From Clostridia bacterium (GTDB taxonomy: Bacteria > Bacillota > Clostridia > Oscillospirales > CAG-272): a DNA stretch of 64,000 bases. Every line of letters begins with the position of its first letter. Positions within the stretch are counted from its first letter, which is position 1. Under the pieces are notes generated by a model. That model made no database searches. It was not told the DNA's origin and was given only the letters and a program-made list of their open reading frames with translations. A program made the translations under genes and the position numbers. The DNA is taken from positions 62,001-126,000 of the forward strand of contig JAFVRG010000011.1 of NCBI GenBank assembly GCA_017504405.1. The letters run 5' to 3'. Positions 1 through 8,715 of this stretch are shown here, piece by piece.

Positions 1-301
1 CAAGCTTTCTTACCTTTGCAAAGGGTTGCCAATAATTTTTATCGGTATCATAGCATTGAAGCCACAAATCGCTCGGCTGTTCAGTTTTGAGCAGTTCAAT
101 CAGCCTGTCATAATCCTCACGCTTGAGCATTATATCAAGGTCATCATCCCAAGGGATGAACCCCGCATGTCTGACAGCGCCGAGTGCTGTTCCAGCACAT
201 AGGTAGTAGGTTATTTCATTTTCTCTGCATATTCCATCAATAACCTTCATAATTTCAAGTTCAACGAGTTGAACCCTTCTTACAACCGATACCTCTGACA
301 T
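1..301 (-). CDS. LicD-family phosphotransferase, N-terminal part (cut by window edge)
   Basis: The reading frame starts at an ATG (299-301) and runs off the left edge, giving about 100 residues. It contains the LicD/fukutin-type stretch CAGTALGAVRHAGFIPWDDD followed by LDIML, the Asp-rich nucleotide/metal-binding motif of this nucleotidyltransferase fold. LicD-family proteins typically transfer phosphocholine or related phospho-groups to surface glycans. The substrate here cannot be told. It is the last visible gene of the minus-strand polysaccharide operon, about 20 bases downstream of a GT2 glycosyltransferase, which fits a decorating enzyme. The active-site part is present; the C-terminal half is outside the window. 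Confidence 0.85.
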   Translation of the reverse strand, partial: MSEVSVVRRVQLVELEIMKVIDGICRENEITYYLCAGTALGAVRHAGFIPWDDDLDIMLKREDYDRLIELLKTEQPSDLWLQCYDTDKNYWQPFAKVRKL

Positions 302-320
302 AATTAAATCTCACTAACAA

Positions 321-1325
321 TTATTTTTTTCTCAACAACCCAAATTTATCAAAAAACCAGAAAAACAGCCTGAATCTGATAAGAATCATGGCAATTCTTC
401 CTTTATTCATCTTACCCCTAAATAAGAATCCGATTGGATATGGGAATGCTCCGATTTGTTTCAGCTCTTTTCTAATCTGTTTAGCGTTGACTGTTTTGCA
501 TTGAAGGGCATATAAAAGCGATACTGCGGCTGATTTATAAAATTGCTCCTTGATGAAATCTCTTTGTGCTTTTTCCGTCTCTGTACGGCTCAAAAATTTC
601 TTCAATTCGCAAGTGGCATTTCGCCAGTCCTTCATTCTCTGGATTTTACTATCCTCGCTACTTAAATGCGACACAGAATTACTTCTTTGCCTATAACAAT
701 ACAACCTATTCTGTACATCCCACCTTTTGCCCAAGTTCACAACAGCGGAAAGCATTGAGGTGAACAATAAATCCTCACCATTCTTTATTTGTTCATCAAA
801 CCGAATATTGTTTTCATTGATAACGCTCTTTCTTATTATCAACCGCCACACAGAAGGAGACAACTGTATCCCGCCGCCAAAAGGGAAAATTTCAAAATTC
901 ATTTGCTCATTTACAACCAAAAATTTTGATTTCTCCTCAACGCTCTTAAATTTAAATCGTACAACATCAAAATCTATTGATTCCATCTTCCTAAGCAACT
1001 GTCCAAAGCTGTCCTTTACTAGATAGTCATCTGAATCAACAAATGCTATATATATCCCAAGAGAATTCTCAATCCCTTTATTCCTTGCAGCAGAAACTCC
1101 TGCGTTTGCCTGTGATATTAATCTGATACAGTGATGCTTTTTCATATATTTCTCAATCACCTGCACGGAGTTGTCGGTTGAGCCGTCATCCACGAATATT
1201 ATCTCGTATTCATCCTCAGGCAAGTCTTGATTAAGCAAGGATAAAATACAGTCATCAAGATATTTTTCTGCGTTGTAAACAGGGACTATTATGCTTAAAC
1301 GTATATTGTTTTCTTGAGCGTTCAT
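321..1325 (-). CDS. Family 2 glycosyltransferase
   Basis: A 334-residue cytoplasmic GT-A fold glycosyltransferase. The N-terminus has the GT2 signature SIIVPVYNAEKYLDDCI, then FVDDGSTDNS, AGVSAARNKGIENS and the metal-binding AFVDSDDYL at about residues 95-103. The C-terminal third is basic with no clear membrane span. Its ATG is preceded by GGGAG. It lies 19 bases downstream of another GT2 gene in the same operon, so it probably adds one sugar to a lipid-linked repeat unit. Donor and acceptor cannot be read from the sequence. Confidence 0.88.
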   Translation of the reverse strand: MNAQENNIRLSIIVPVYNAEKYLDDCILSLLNQDLPEDEYEIIFVDDGSTDNSVQVIEKYMKKHHCIRLISQANAGVSAARNKGIENSLGIYIAFVDSDDYLVKDSFGQLLRKMESIDFDVVRFKFKSVEEKSKFLVVNEQMNFEIFPFGGGIQLSPSVWRLIIRKSVINENNIRFDEQIKNGEDLLFTSMLSAVVNLGKRWDVQNRLYCYRQRSNSVSHLSSEDSKIQRMKDWRNATCELKKFLSRTETEKAQRDFIKEQFYKSAAVSLLYALQCKTVNAKQIRKELKQIGAFPYPIGFLFRGKMNKGRIAMILIRFRLFFWFFDKFGLLRKK

Positions 1326-1344
1326 TATTTCTCCCGCAACATTT

Positions 1345-2373
1345 TCAATATTTTTTGTTCTTGTAGAACCTTTTTATCACACGCCACATACGAAGCTTCA
1401 AAAGAATAAACAAAATTATTCTTTTAAGCTCGGGCTTGACCTTGAATTTTTGCCAGAAGCTATATACAGTCAAAAGCTTTCTGAACTCCTTTTCCTTTGT
1501 ATACTGCTTCATAATTTTTGGAGCATCGGGCTTAAACACATATTCCTCGTTGATTATCCAAAAATAGGTTTGACAGCTAAGATAAGCTATAAGCTGCTTC
1601 TTTCTTTTCCTTGAATAATAGTTATTAGCTTCAAGAATCTCCTTTTGGTATCTTAAGAGGTTCATATTATTTTCTTTGAGATTATGATATCCCCCAGGCT
1701 TTGTGTTTGCCCTATACCACAATAAATACTCCTCTACCCACTCTGCCTTTTTACAATATTGCAGGTATTTTAACATAAACACCATATCCTCGGCAAAGCG
1801 CATATCGGTTGGAAATCTTATATCGTTATTGGCAATAATATCTCTTCTGAAAATGCTGCGACATGCAGAGCCGTGAATATCATCGGTATAGAGAATGTTA
1901 TCCTTCACCTCGGATTCAGTATACAGAAAAAAATACTGAATATCTCCCGGATTTTTACAGAGGTGCTTTAAGCTGTTCTCTCTCATATAGAGAAACTTAC
2001 CACTCGGAAAGAAGCGAACAAAGGAGCAAAACGTTATATCTGCTCCGCACTCCTCATGCCTTTTGACGAGCTTCTCATAAGCATCAAGCTCAAGATAATC
2101 GTCAGCATCTATAAATGCTATGTAATCTCCCGTAGCATTTTCTATGCCAACATTTCTTGCGGAGCTTACACCGCCGTTTTCCTTACTGATTATTTTAATG
2201 CGTGAGTCCTTTTGCCTGTAACTCTCGGCAATTTTTAAGGAATCATCCTTTGATGCGTCGTCAACCACGATTATTTCAAGGTCCTTGTAGGTTTGGTTTA
2301 CAACGCTGTCAAGAGTCTCGGAAATCCATTTTTCGGCATTGTATACCGGAATAATAACAGATAACTTGCCCAC
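1345..2373 (-). CDS. Family 2 glycosyltransferase (GTG start)
   Basis: A 342-residue GT2 enzyme with SVIIPVYNAEKWISETLDS at the N-terminus, VVDDASKDDSL, GGVSSARNVGIENATG and AFIDADDYLELDAY. The DAD motif at about residues 92-94 is the expected divalent-metal site. The start is GTG at 2371-2373, with AAGGAG a few bases upstream and no better ATG in frame. It is closely related in layout to the next GT2 downstream, so the two may have arisen by duplication. Likely role: transfer of a nucleotide-activated sugar in assembly of the surface polysaccharide unit. Confidence 0.88.
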   Translation of the reverse strand: MGKLSVIIPVYNAEKWISETLDSVVNQTYKDLEIIVVDDASKDDSLKIAESYRQKDSRIKIISKENGGVSSARNVGIENATGDYIAFIDADDYLELDAYEKLVKRHEECGADITFCSFVRFFPSGKFLYMRENSLKHLCKNPGDIQYFFLYTESEVKDNILYTDDIHGSACRSIFRRDIIANNDIRFPTDMRFAEDMVFMLKYLQYCKKAEWVEEYLLWYRANTKPGGYHNLKENNMNLLRYQKEILEANNYYSRKRKKQLIAYLSCQTYFWIINEEYVFKPDAPKIMKQYTKEKEFRKLLTVYSFWQKFKVKPELKRIILFILLKLRMWRVIKRFYKNKKY

Positions 2374-2384
2374 GTCTTCTCTCC

Positions 2385-3125
2385 TTATATCCTGTTTTTC
2401 ATTATCTCATCGGGAAAGTCCGATAAAACATACGTTTCGCCCTCGCCGTATGCAAAACCGTCCTCATAATAATTGGGGTGCAGCATAATTTCGGTTATGC
2501 CATCCTCTCCTGTATGAAGCGAAAAGTCGGAGAATGCATCGCCAATGGATCCGAAATATTCAGTTGAGCGAAAGGTCTTCCTTATTTTTTTGTTAGTATG
2601 GCTCTTAAAAATATGCCGCAAGCCCGAGGAATGCACCGCAAGATTGCGTGAAATTCTCGTACTGACGAAGCCGTGCTTTTTCAAAGCCTTCATCACAAGT
2701 CGCCGAAGTGACGGAAACGTATGTACATGACCGTGACTGTCCGCATGCATAAGGGGGAATCCGTCTTTGATATATCTTTCTATCTGCGCCTCCACCTCGC
2801 ATCTCACCGCACGACGCTCACGCGGAGTCAGGAAAAATAGAAGCCTGCGTTTTTTGAATATCTGCGCATTGAATTCCTTGCCGTCTGAAAAGCTCGGCAC
2901 GCCGAGAATTTCCTTCGTAAGAGGCACGCCCTTCAAAAGATTGATATGCAAGCCAATTTTATCATAGAAGCCGTTTTCACGTGCAAGCCTCTTTGCCTCC
3001 TCATAGGGTGGCATATTTACCATAATCGAGGTTCGAGTTACCGAGCCCTCAGCAAAGCATTCTGTTATTGCTCTGTTAACCGTCTCGGTCTGACCGAAGT
3101 CATCGGCATTGAGTATGTATTTCAC
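2385..3125 (-). CDS. ChbG/YdjC-type carbohydrate deacetylase
   Basis: A 246-residue protein starting MKYILNADDFGQTETVNRAI, the hallmark of the YdjC/ChbG family: NADDFG carries the metal-binding Asp pair, and later GLHINLLKG and MHADSHGHVHTFP supply His ligands. Family members hydrolyse N-acetyl groups from oligosaccharides such as chitobiose. Inside a polysaccharide operon it more likely deacetylates an amino sugar of the repeat unit or a lipid-linked intermediate, which is inference. The start is GTG (3123-3125) with AAAAGGAG upstream. It lies 12 bases from the Stealth gene and 11 from the next GT2. Confidence 0.85.
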   Translation of the reverse strand: MKYILNADDFGQTETVNRAITECFAEGSVTRTSIMVNMPPYEEAKRLARENGFYDKIGLHINLLKGVPLTKEILGVPSFSDGKEFNAQIFKKRRLLFFLTPRERRAVRCEVEAQIERYIKDGFPLMHADSHGHVHTFPSLRRLVMKALKKHGFVSTRISRNLAVHSSGLRHIFKSHTNKKIRKTFRSTEYFGSIGDAFSDFSLHTGEDGITEIMLHPNYYEDGFAYGEGETYVLSDFPDEIMKNRI

Positions 3126-3137
3126 AGCGAACTCCTT

Positions 3138-4130
3138 TTACTTTTCAAACGAGCTTTTGTCCGGGAACAATTCCTCGAATACTGAAACGAGCCAATTCAT
3201 ATGACTGTCAATATCGCTCATTTGAGAGTTGTCATTGATACACAGCATTTTGTATTTTTTATTCTTCACCGCACTCTCAATTGCATCGTTATCGGCGCCG
3301 AGAGTGTAGCATTTTCCGATTTTAGGGCTGCGAGGTGAAAATTCACCCTTGGCAAGACGCCAATAGCGCATGAGATATTGGTTAACGTCCTCTTTCGTAC
3401 GAAAACGGTTTTTGCATACCTTGTCAAGATATTCGCCCTCCTTTTCCCATACCTCAGAGAAGGTGCTCCTTAAAAATGAGTTGGGCAGGTGCGGGTCAAT
3501 AAAACCGCTGAATTTGCCTATGAAGCTGTAATAGAGGTTGCGGAGCACCCCTTTGCCGTATTTGAGGCTGTACCATTTGCGCCTATTTTTTCTGATTGAT
3601 GCTTTTTTACTGAAATTTGAATTGAGAAGCATCAAATCGTTAAAGAGTATATATGTTATTACCTCATTTTTCACACTGGGCGTCAAAGCCGACATAATGG
3701 CGTTATCGCAAGGCAGATTGCCCTTGAAGAAGTCAGCGGGCTTTGTGGGCGCCGTCAGAAAGGTATCGTCGTTGAAATAAACGAATTTCTCCGATAGTCC
3801 CTCTATTCTGTGAAAATTAAGCTCAATAGGGTTTGCGCTGAACGTGGGAAGATAATCGGCTGGCATATAATCGCTGTGGCTTACAAGCCTCAGCTTCGGA
3901 TTTTCCTCGTTGAGCCACTCGGGCTTCTGCCCACAGGTAACAAAATGAATTTTATCAACCCAAGGGGCAAATTTCTCAACCGCACGGAACCAATATTTTA
4001 ATGTTCCGTAATCACGGTAATGCGATGCCTTGTTCCCCGGGGCGCTTTGCGTATCGTACTCCGCTCTTGTTTTCTGCCACTCCGGGTCGTTTCCGTCAAC
4101 CCACGTAAGAACAAAATCTATTCCGCTCAT
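3138..4130 (-). CDS. Stealth-family capsular polysaccharide phosphotransferase
   Basis: A 330-residue protein opening with IDFVLTWVDGNDPEW, the conserved region 1 of the Stealth family. FVYFNDDTFLTAPTKPADFF in the middle corresponds to conserved region 2. Later conserved regions are also recognisable (for example the Asn/His-containing SHMNWLVSVFEELFP near the end). Stealth proteins are hexose-1-phosphoryltransferases that join sugars through phosphodiester bonds in capsules and teichoic-like polymers. Its ATG overlaps the stop of the upstream GT4 gene (ATGA at 4127-4130), so translation is probably coupled. Its presence suggests a phosphodiester linkage in this polysaccharide. Confidence 0.88.
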   Translation of the reverse strand: MSGIDFVLTWVDGNDPEWQKTRAEYDTQSAPGNKASHYRDYGTLKYWFRAVEKFAPWVDKIHFVTCGQKPEWLNEENPKLRLVSHSDYMPADYLPTFSANPIELNFHRIEGLSEKFVYFNDDTFLTAPTKPADFFKGNLPCDNAIMSALTPSVKNEVITYILFNDLMLLNSNFSKKASIRKNRRKWYSLKYGKGVLRNLYYSFIGKFSGFIDPHLPNSFLRSTFSEVWEKEGEYLDKVCKNRFRTKEDVNQYLMRYWRLAKGEFSPRSPKIGKCYTLGADNDAIESAVKNKKYKMLCINDNSQMSDIDSHMNWLVSVFEELFPDKSSFEK

Positions 4131-5356
4131 TGCGTATCACCTGTGAGCTCGCTGTATATTTTTATATACGCATCACTCATTATCCTCTTTGAATATTTTT
4201 CAGATGCCATGCGTGATATTTCGCTCTTGTCGAATTTCCTCTCATACACAAAATCGGTTACAGCCGCAGCAAGTGCATCGGTATCTGCGTATTTGACAAA
4301 TGTACAAAAACCATCAATTGCTATGGTCTCGGGCGCTCCTGCCTCAAAGCCTACAACAGGTGTACCGCAGGCAAGGCTCTCTGCCGTAACCATAGAAAAG
4401 GTTTCCCTCTCACTCGTCAGAAGCGTTATATCTGCCATGGAATAAAGCCTCGCAAGCCGCTCCTGGTCGCTGACTCTGCCAAGCATTATCATATTTTCAG
4501 GGAGCGAAACCGATTTATCGTAATCGCCCGCAACAACGATTTTAACGTTGCTGTCGTGCAGACGGTTAGCGAGCGCAACTACGTGCCTTCCGCCCTTTAT
4601 ATTACTCTCGGACACATCAAAATAGGGAGTGGCATGGAATATCACCTTGCTGTCATCAAGGGAAAGCAATTTTCTCTCTTCCTGCGCGTCCTTATATCTG
4701 AAAACAGAATCGTCAAGTCCGTTCAAAACCACACGATGCCTTTTGTCACGCAAAATGGCTGACTGCTCTGCCCTCTCGCTAAGCCACGGAGAAACCGATG
4801 CAATTATGAGGTTATCGTTAAAGCCCGCAAAAGCATCACGCATTTTCTTCCACGCACGGCGTGTCCTGTTAAAAAACAACGAGCCTGTTTCCTCACGCCA
4901 TCTCGGGCAAGACTCACAGCCATTATCGCGCCAGCATTCACAATCAAGCGCATAACCGCAAGAACCCGTATACATGAACTCAGCATGAAGGGTAAGAACG
5001 GTTTTTACATGATTTCTTTTAAGCCATTTTATAAGGCGGTATATATTTACGAAATACCCGTTTATACAGTGAAGGTGTACTATATCGGGTTTTTCTCTTT
5101 TTATTATCCGTATCAGCTTTGCCGTTGAAATAAGGCAACCGCCGTACATAATTCCGCTGATTCGGGATTTAAAATTGTTGAATTTAGAATATAACTCGCC
5201 GCACGTTTTATATACGCCGTGTCCGTTAGGTTTTTGTCCTCTGCCGTAGCAGACAACAGATTCAATTTCTCTCTCAACAAGTCCGTTATGTATGTCCATA
5301 ACGATTTTTCCTGTGCTACCCTTGCCGTAGACACAGTTAACCTGCATTACCTTCAT
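4127..5356 (-). CDS. Family 4 glycosyltransferase
   Basis: A 409-residue GT-B fold enzyme. N-terminal part: MKVMQVNCVYGKGSTGKI with the Gly-rich acceptor-side loop, and DIVHLHCINGYFVNIY. C-terminal part: VVAGDYDKSVSLP and the EX7E-like nucleotide-sugar site TSERETFSMVTAESLACGTP followed by VVGFEAGAPE. The CGYALDCECWRDNGCESCPRW segment in the first half is a Cys-rich insertion often seen in this subgroup of polysaccharide glycosyltransferases. It overlaps the polymerase gene upstream and the Stealth gene downstream by four bases each, so it sits in a tightly coupled block. Confidence 0.9.
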   Translation of the reverse strand: MKVMQVNCVYGKGSTGKIVMDIHNGLVEREIESVVCYGRGQKPNGHGVYKTCGELYSKFNNFKSRISGIMYGGCLISTAKLIRIIKREKPDIVHLHCINGYFVNIYRLIKWLKRNHVKTVLTLHAEFMYTGSCGYALDCECWRDNGCESCPRWREETGSLFFNRTRRAWKKMRDAFAGFNDNLIIASVSPWLSERAEQSAILRDKRHRVVLNGLDDSVFRYKDAQEERKLLSLDDSKVIFHATPYFDVSESNIKGGRHVVALANRLHDSNVKIVVAGDYDKSVSLPENMIMLGRVSDQERLARLYSMADITLLTSERETFSMVTAESLACGTPVVGFEAGAPETIAIDGFCTFVKYADTDALAAAVTDFVYERKFDKSEISRMASEKYSKRIMSDAYIKIYSELTGDTQ

Positions 5357-6570
5357 AAGCGAGCACCTCCTACGCTATGGGCAAGGCGGTTATAGGTGTA
5401 TTGGGGTATCATTACGGTTATCATAGTGATGAAAAAGCTGTCCATAGAGGAGTAAAACAGTATAGGAGTCTGCGCCACCATGTAAAGAAGCGAGAATGTC
5501 TGAAAGGCAAGAAGAACACATCCTGTGCGCCTGTCGTATTTTATGGTGCGGCAGGCGTTGTATATGCTCCATGCTACGACAAGCGCAAAGAAAATCATCA
5601 TAACAATTCCGCCCGTCAGAAGAATCACAAGATAGGCATCGTGTCCGGGAAACTGTGATGCGCCCGAAAAGCCGTGGCCGAAAAGGATTCTGAACACGCC
5701 TGAGTCAAGGTACTCACCCCACATCTCGGAATACATCTCGGAACGGCTCGCATCCATAACGCTATCTCCGTCAAAGGTATCCTTCATCAGCTTATCAAAC
5801 ACGAAGGAATTGAGAAACGGCACTGCCACGATAACAGCCAACAAGCCAGCAAAGGCGATTGAGAACAAGGCGAAAATGCTCTTTCTGTAAAAGAACAGAA
5901 GGACAAATATAGCCCCTATAATACCGAAAATTGCGCTTCTCGAATAGGTTGACAAAAGATTTATGCTAAAAAACACGGTGATTACAGCAAAAAACAGTGG
6001 ATGCAACCTTTTCTTTATCAGAAGCCATAACGCAAGGATTATTCCAGTGGATATATATACGGCAAATTCGTGATTGCTGTAAAGAATACTCTTGCACTCA
6101 CTGCCGTACGCTCGACCTCCCGCAAAGAGCGAAAAAAATCTGTTCCAGTATGCAAAAATATTATATACGCACATAAACAGCACAACCAAGACCATAATAA
6201 CAGCAAATCTGACGAATTCCTTCTCCCCGATCTCCTCGTTGCCCAAAAGAACGATAAAAACGAGAATTTGAGCCATCATAAACGCAAAGGTTATAAATCC
6301 TCCCGCCGAAAAGCCGGACTCATCAAACAGAAAGGTGACTATCTGCGTGGATATACCGAGGGACAGAACTATCGCAAGTCGCCTGCTTGTATAGGGCTTT
6401 CCGAACATAATCGAATATAAAAAAACTATGAGAAATACGCCTATCTTTACAAGTGTATCAAGAAGGCTCCTGTTCGCAACCGGACGCACGAACTGCCACG
6501 CAATTATTGCCACCCAATAGATAAACATTATGAAAATTATATTCGGTTTCTTACGCGTTGGTCTATCCAT
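5353..6570 (-). CDS. O-antigen polymerase/ligase-like membrane protein (Wzy-type)
   Basis: A 405-residue polytopic membrane protein with about ten to twelve hydrophobic spans from residue 10 to the C-terminus. A longer outer loop near residues 265-315 contains MDASRSEMYSEMWGEYLD and LFGHGFSGASQFPGHDAY. Such a loop with a GHG..HD pattern before the last helices is typical of Wzy/WaaL-type proteins. Likely role: polymerising lipid-linked repeat units on the outer face of the membrane, or ligating them. The start ATG (6568-6570) has GAAGGG upstream. Its stop overlaps the next GT4 start (ATGA). Sequence alone does not separate polymerase from ligase. Confidence 0.8.
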   Translation of the reverse strand: MDRPTRKKPNIIFIMFIYWVAIIAWQFVRPVANRSLLDTLVKIGVFLIVFLYSIMFGKPYTSRRLAIVLSLGISTQIVTFLFDESGFSAGGFITFAFMMAQILVFIVLLGNEEIGEKEFVRFAVIMVLVVLFMCVYNIFAYWNRFFSLFAGGRAYGSECKSILYSNHEFAVYISTGIILALWLLIKKRLHPLFFAVITVFFSINLLSTYSRSAIFGIIGAIFVLLFFYRKSIFALFSIAFAGLLAVIVAVPFLNSFVFDKLMKDTFDGDSVMDASRSEMYSEMWGEYLDSGVFRILFGHGFSGASQFPGHDAYLVILLTGGIVMMIFFALVVAWSIYNACRTIKYDRRTGCVLLAFQTFSLLYMVAQTPILFYSSMDSFFITMITVMIPQYTYNRLAHSVGGARL

Positions 6571-6625
6571 GGCTTTTTCCCTTCATTGATTTTTTGTTCT
6601 GCAAGCGTTGCATGAGCTCATACGC

Positions 6626-7879
6626 TCAACGCTCTGCGCAGGAGATTATAATACTTTGAAAATGATTTGTGTTTTTTTTCGGATCATGGTTTTTCTTTAC
6701 AAGCTCAATTGCCGCTTGAATGTATTTCGTTCTGCTTGCCTCATCCCTGACGATTTCAGCAAGGGTGCTGGCGAGCGAATCTCTGTCCTTCGCTGTGTAT
6801 GCAGCTCCGTTTTGTTCAAGATATTTATAACATTCAAGGTTGCTTGGCGCATAGAGCAAAAAGCATACTCCGCTAGCAAGCGAATCGGCAATTTTGGTGG
6901 AAAACGCATATATCGAATCTTTCTTATAAAAATCCGAGAAATTCTCTACGTGAACGAGCAAGTCGCTTGAATACATTATCCGCTTAACATCCTCATAGGG
7001 GACGAGTCCGTGATAGCGTATTCCCGGACAGGACTCAAGCTCGAGTCTGACCGACTCATCCGCAGAGCCGTATACGTCAAGGTAAAGGTCGCAAGATATG
7101 CTTTGAAGTGTTTTTGCAATCTCAACGAGCTGAACCTGACGTCCTACTCCCAAATTTCCAAGATAAGATGTGACGAAGCCGTCGTGGCTCTCCGTCCTCT
7201 CGGGAGAAAGCTCGGTCACCGTGTATATAACGTCAGATGGCTTGCCGAATTTTTTGTCATACGCCGACTTCAATCCGTGATTTGCGTAAATTGAAAAATC
7301 AGCGCATTTTATGGCTCTCTTAAACCACCGCTTAAAATGAGCGTGATATATAGGGTAAAAAAGATGAGCCGCACCGTGTGAGCGGAAATAGTCAAAATTC
7401 TTAAAAAAGTACCCCTCACTGTTGAAAAGCACTAACGGCACATTAAACTGTTTCTTAATCTGCACGGCAAGCTTGTACATAAAAGCACTGTCACCCGCCT
7501 GCAGCAAAACCACCTCGGGTGAAAAGTCTGATAGCCATTTTTTGTATGCATAGCTTTTCCACCTGCCCGAATTCCATACGATATCCCTGGCATAAGATAT
7601 TATAGAATTGCGTTTTCTCGCCGTTGTGGCAGTATCGCTTTTTCGGGGTTCTTCGTTTGTTACAGCAGACCTTTTCCCCTTAAATGCGGCAAGTGCCTCG
7701 GCATCGGTGACACAAAAGTAGTTATCACATATTTCGTAATCCGGGTTGTGAAGTCTAAGGCAAAACTGCGCCAGACACTCCTTGTCCCAACCAATGAGAA
7801 AATTACGCATTGTTCTGCCGTTAGAGCCACCCTGCGATATACACTCATTAGATAAGATTAAAAGACGTGGATAATTCAT
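6626..7879 (-). CDS. Glycosyltransferase, GT4-like
   Basis: A 417-residue GT-B protein. RLLILSNECISQGGSNGRTM at the N-terminus, then VVLLQAGDSAFMYKLAVQIK, VTSYLGNLGVGRQVQLVEIA, LDVYGSADESVRLELE and YAFSTKIADSLASGVCFLLY, the last being the donor-binding region. The EX7E motif is less clear than in its neighbours (YKKDSIYAFSTKIAD), so it is a more distant GT4-type enzyme. Its start overlaps the GT2-like gene upstream by four bases; 55 bases separate it from the polymerase gene downstream. Substrate unknown. Confidence 0.78.
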   Translation of the reverse strand: MNYPRLLILSNECISQGGSNGRTMRNFLIGWDKECLAQFCLRLHNPDYEICDNYFCVTDAEALAAFKGKRSAVTNEEPRKSDTATTARKRNSIISYARDIVWNSGRWKSYAYKKWLSDFSPEVVLLQAGDSAFMYKLAVQIKKQFNVPLVLFNSEGYFFKNFDYFRSHGAAHLFYPIYHAHFKRWFKRAIKCADFSIYANHGLKSAYDKKFGKPSDVIYTVTELSPERTESHDGFVTSYLGNLGVGRQVQLVEIAKTLQSISCDLYLDVYGSADESVRLELESCPGIRYHGLVPYEDVKRIMYSSDLLVHVENFSDFYKKDSIYAFSTKIADSLASGVCFLLYAPSNLECYKYLEQNGAAYTAKDRDSLASTLAEIVRDEASRTKYIQAAIELVKKNHDPKKNTNHFQSIIISCAER

Positions 7880-8697
7880 ATTTTATCTCCCTGTTGCTTC
7901 GAGTCAGCGTAGGGTTCAAGCCTACGGTAGCCGCAAATTCCCTTGTTTATCTGCCGTCTGATCTGTCGGCGTGAGAGCTCACACAGCTTCGCAAACCTGA
8001 AAATGAAATACCATTTCATAAAATGCTTACCCTTCGGGAAGGAAGCAGCAAGCCAGGCACCCTTGTTGTAAAAATATTTCTCGTCATAGCCAAAAAAACA
8101 GGTTGATACGTCCATAGCGCACCTGCCGAGCACGTAATCGTATGAGTAAGCACGCATTCCGCTACGGATACAGTCAAGTATAAACTTCGAATCCTCTCCC
8201 GTAGCATAGATGCAACCGCCGCCAAAGAGCTGTGTGAAGAATATGCTGTGACGCAAAAGCGAGCTTCGCCTGACGGCAATTGAGTATGTGCCGTATTTCA
8301 TTGCCCCCCACCAGTGCAGACGTTTCGTCCTCTCGTGGAGCACGTGATATACCTCTCCATTCCTTGTCAGCTCTCCGCCAAACAAAATCATATCTGCATC
8401 AGGCAGCTCATCAAACGCCCTCAAAACTCTCTCGGCATATCCGTCGTTGTACGTAAAGTCATCATCGGAAAAAAGGAGAATGTCGGCAGAGGACATGAGA
8501 AGCGCTATATTTCGGTTGAGACCTACTCCACGTGTGTCCGTGCTTATCATTTTTGCTGTTATGCCGTCCTTATTAACAACCTCAATACCGTTTCTGTCGC
8601 ACTGATTTGCAAAAACAACGTCGCTTTGTATATTCATTTTGTCAACGAGAGAAAAATCGGTTTGATGCATTGTTGCAACTAACGTTTCCAGATTCAC
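7876..8697 (-). CDS. Glycosyltransferase family 2-like protein
   Basis: A protein of about 273 residues with a GT-A-like core: RGVGLNRNIALLMSSADILL followed by FSDDDFTYNDGYAERV. The DDD of SDDDF corresponds to the DXD metal site and RNIAL to the usual N-terminal half of the signature. The first 60 residues (NLETLVATMHQTDFSLV) are unlike a classic PVYN start, so this is a divergent subgroup. The frame can be read from a GTG at 8712, but AAGGAG lies inside that extension exactly six bases before the GTG at 8697, so 8697 is preferred. It overlaps the downstream GT4-like gene. Confidence 0.75.
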   Translation of the reverse strand: MNLETLVATMHQTDFSLVDKMNIQSDVVFANQCDRNGIEVVNKDGITAKMISTDTRGVGLNRNIALLMSSADILLFSDDDFTYNDGYAERVLRAFDELPDADMILFGGELTRNGEVYHVLHERTKRLHWWGAMKYGTYSIAVRRSSLLRHSIFFTQLFGGGCIYATGEDSKFILDCIRSGMRAYSYDYVLGRCAMDVSTCFFGYDEKYFYNKGAWLAASFPKGKHFMKWYFIFRFAKLCELSRRQIRRQINKGICGYRRLEPYADSKQQGDKI

Positions 8698-8715
8698 AGC
8701 CTTCTCCTTCACATA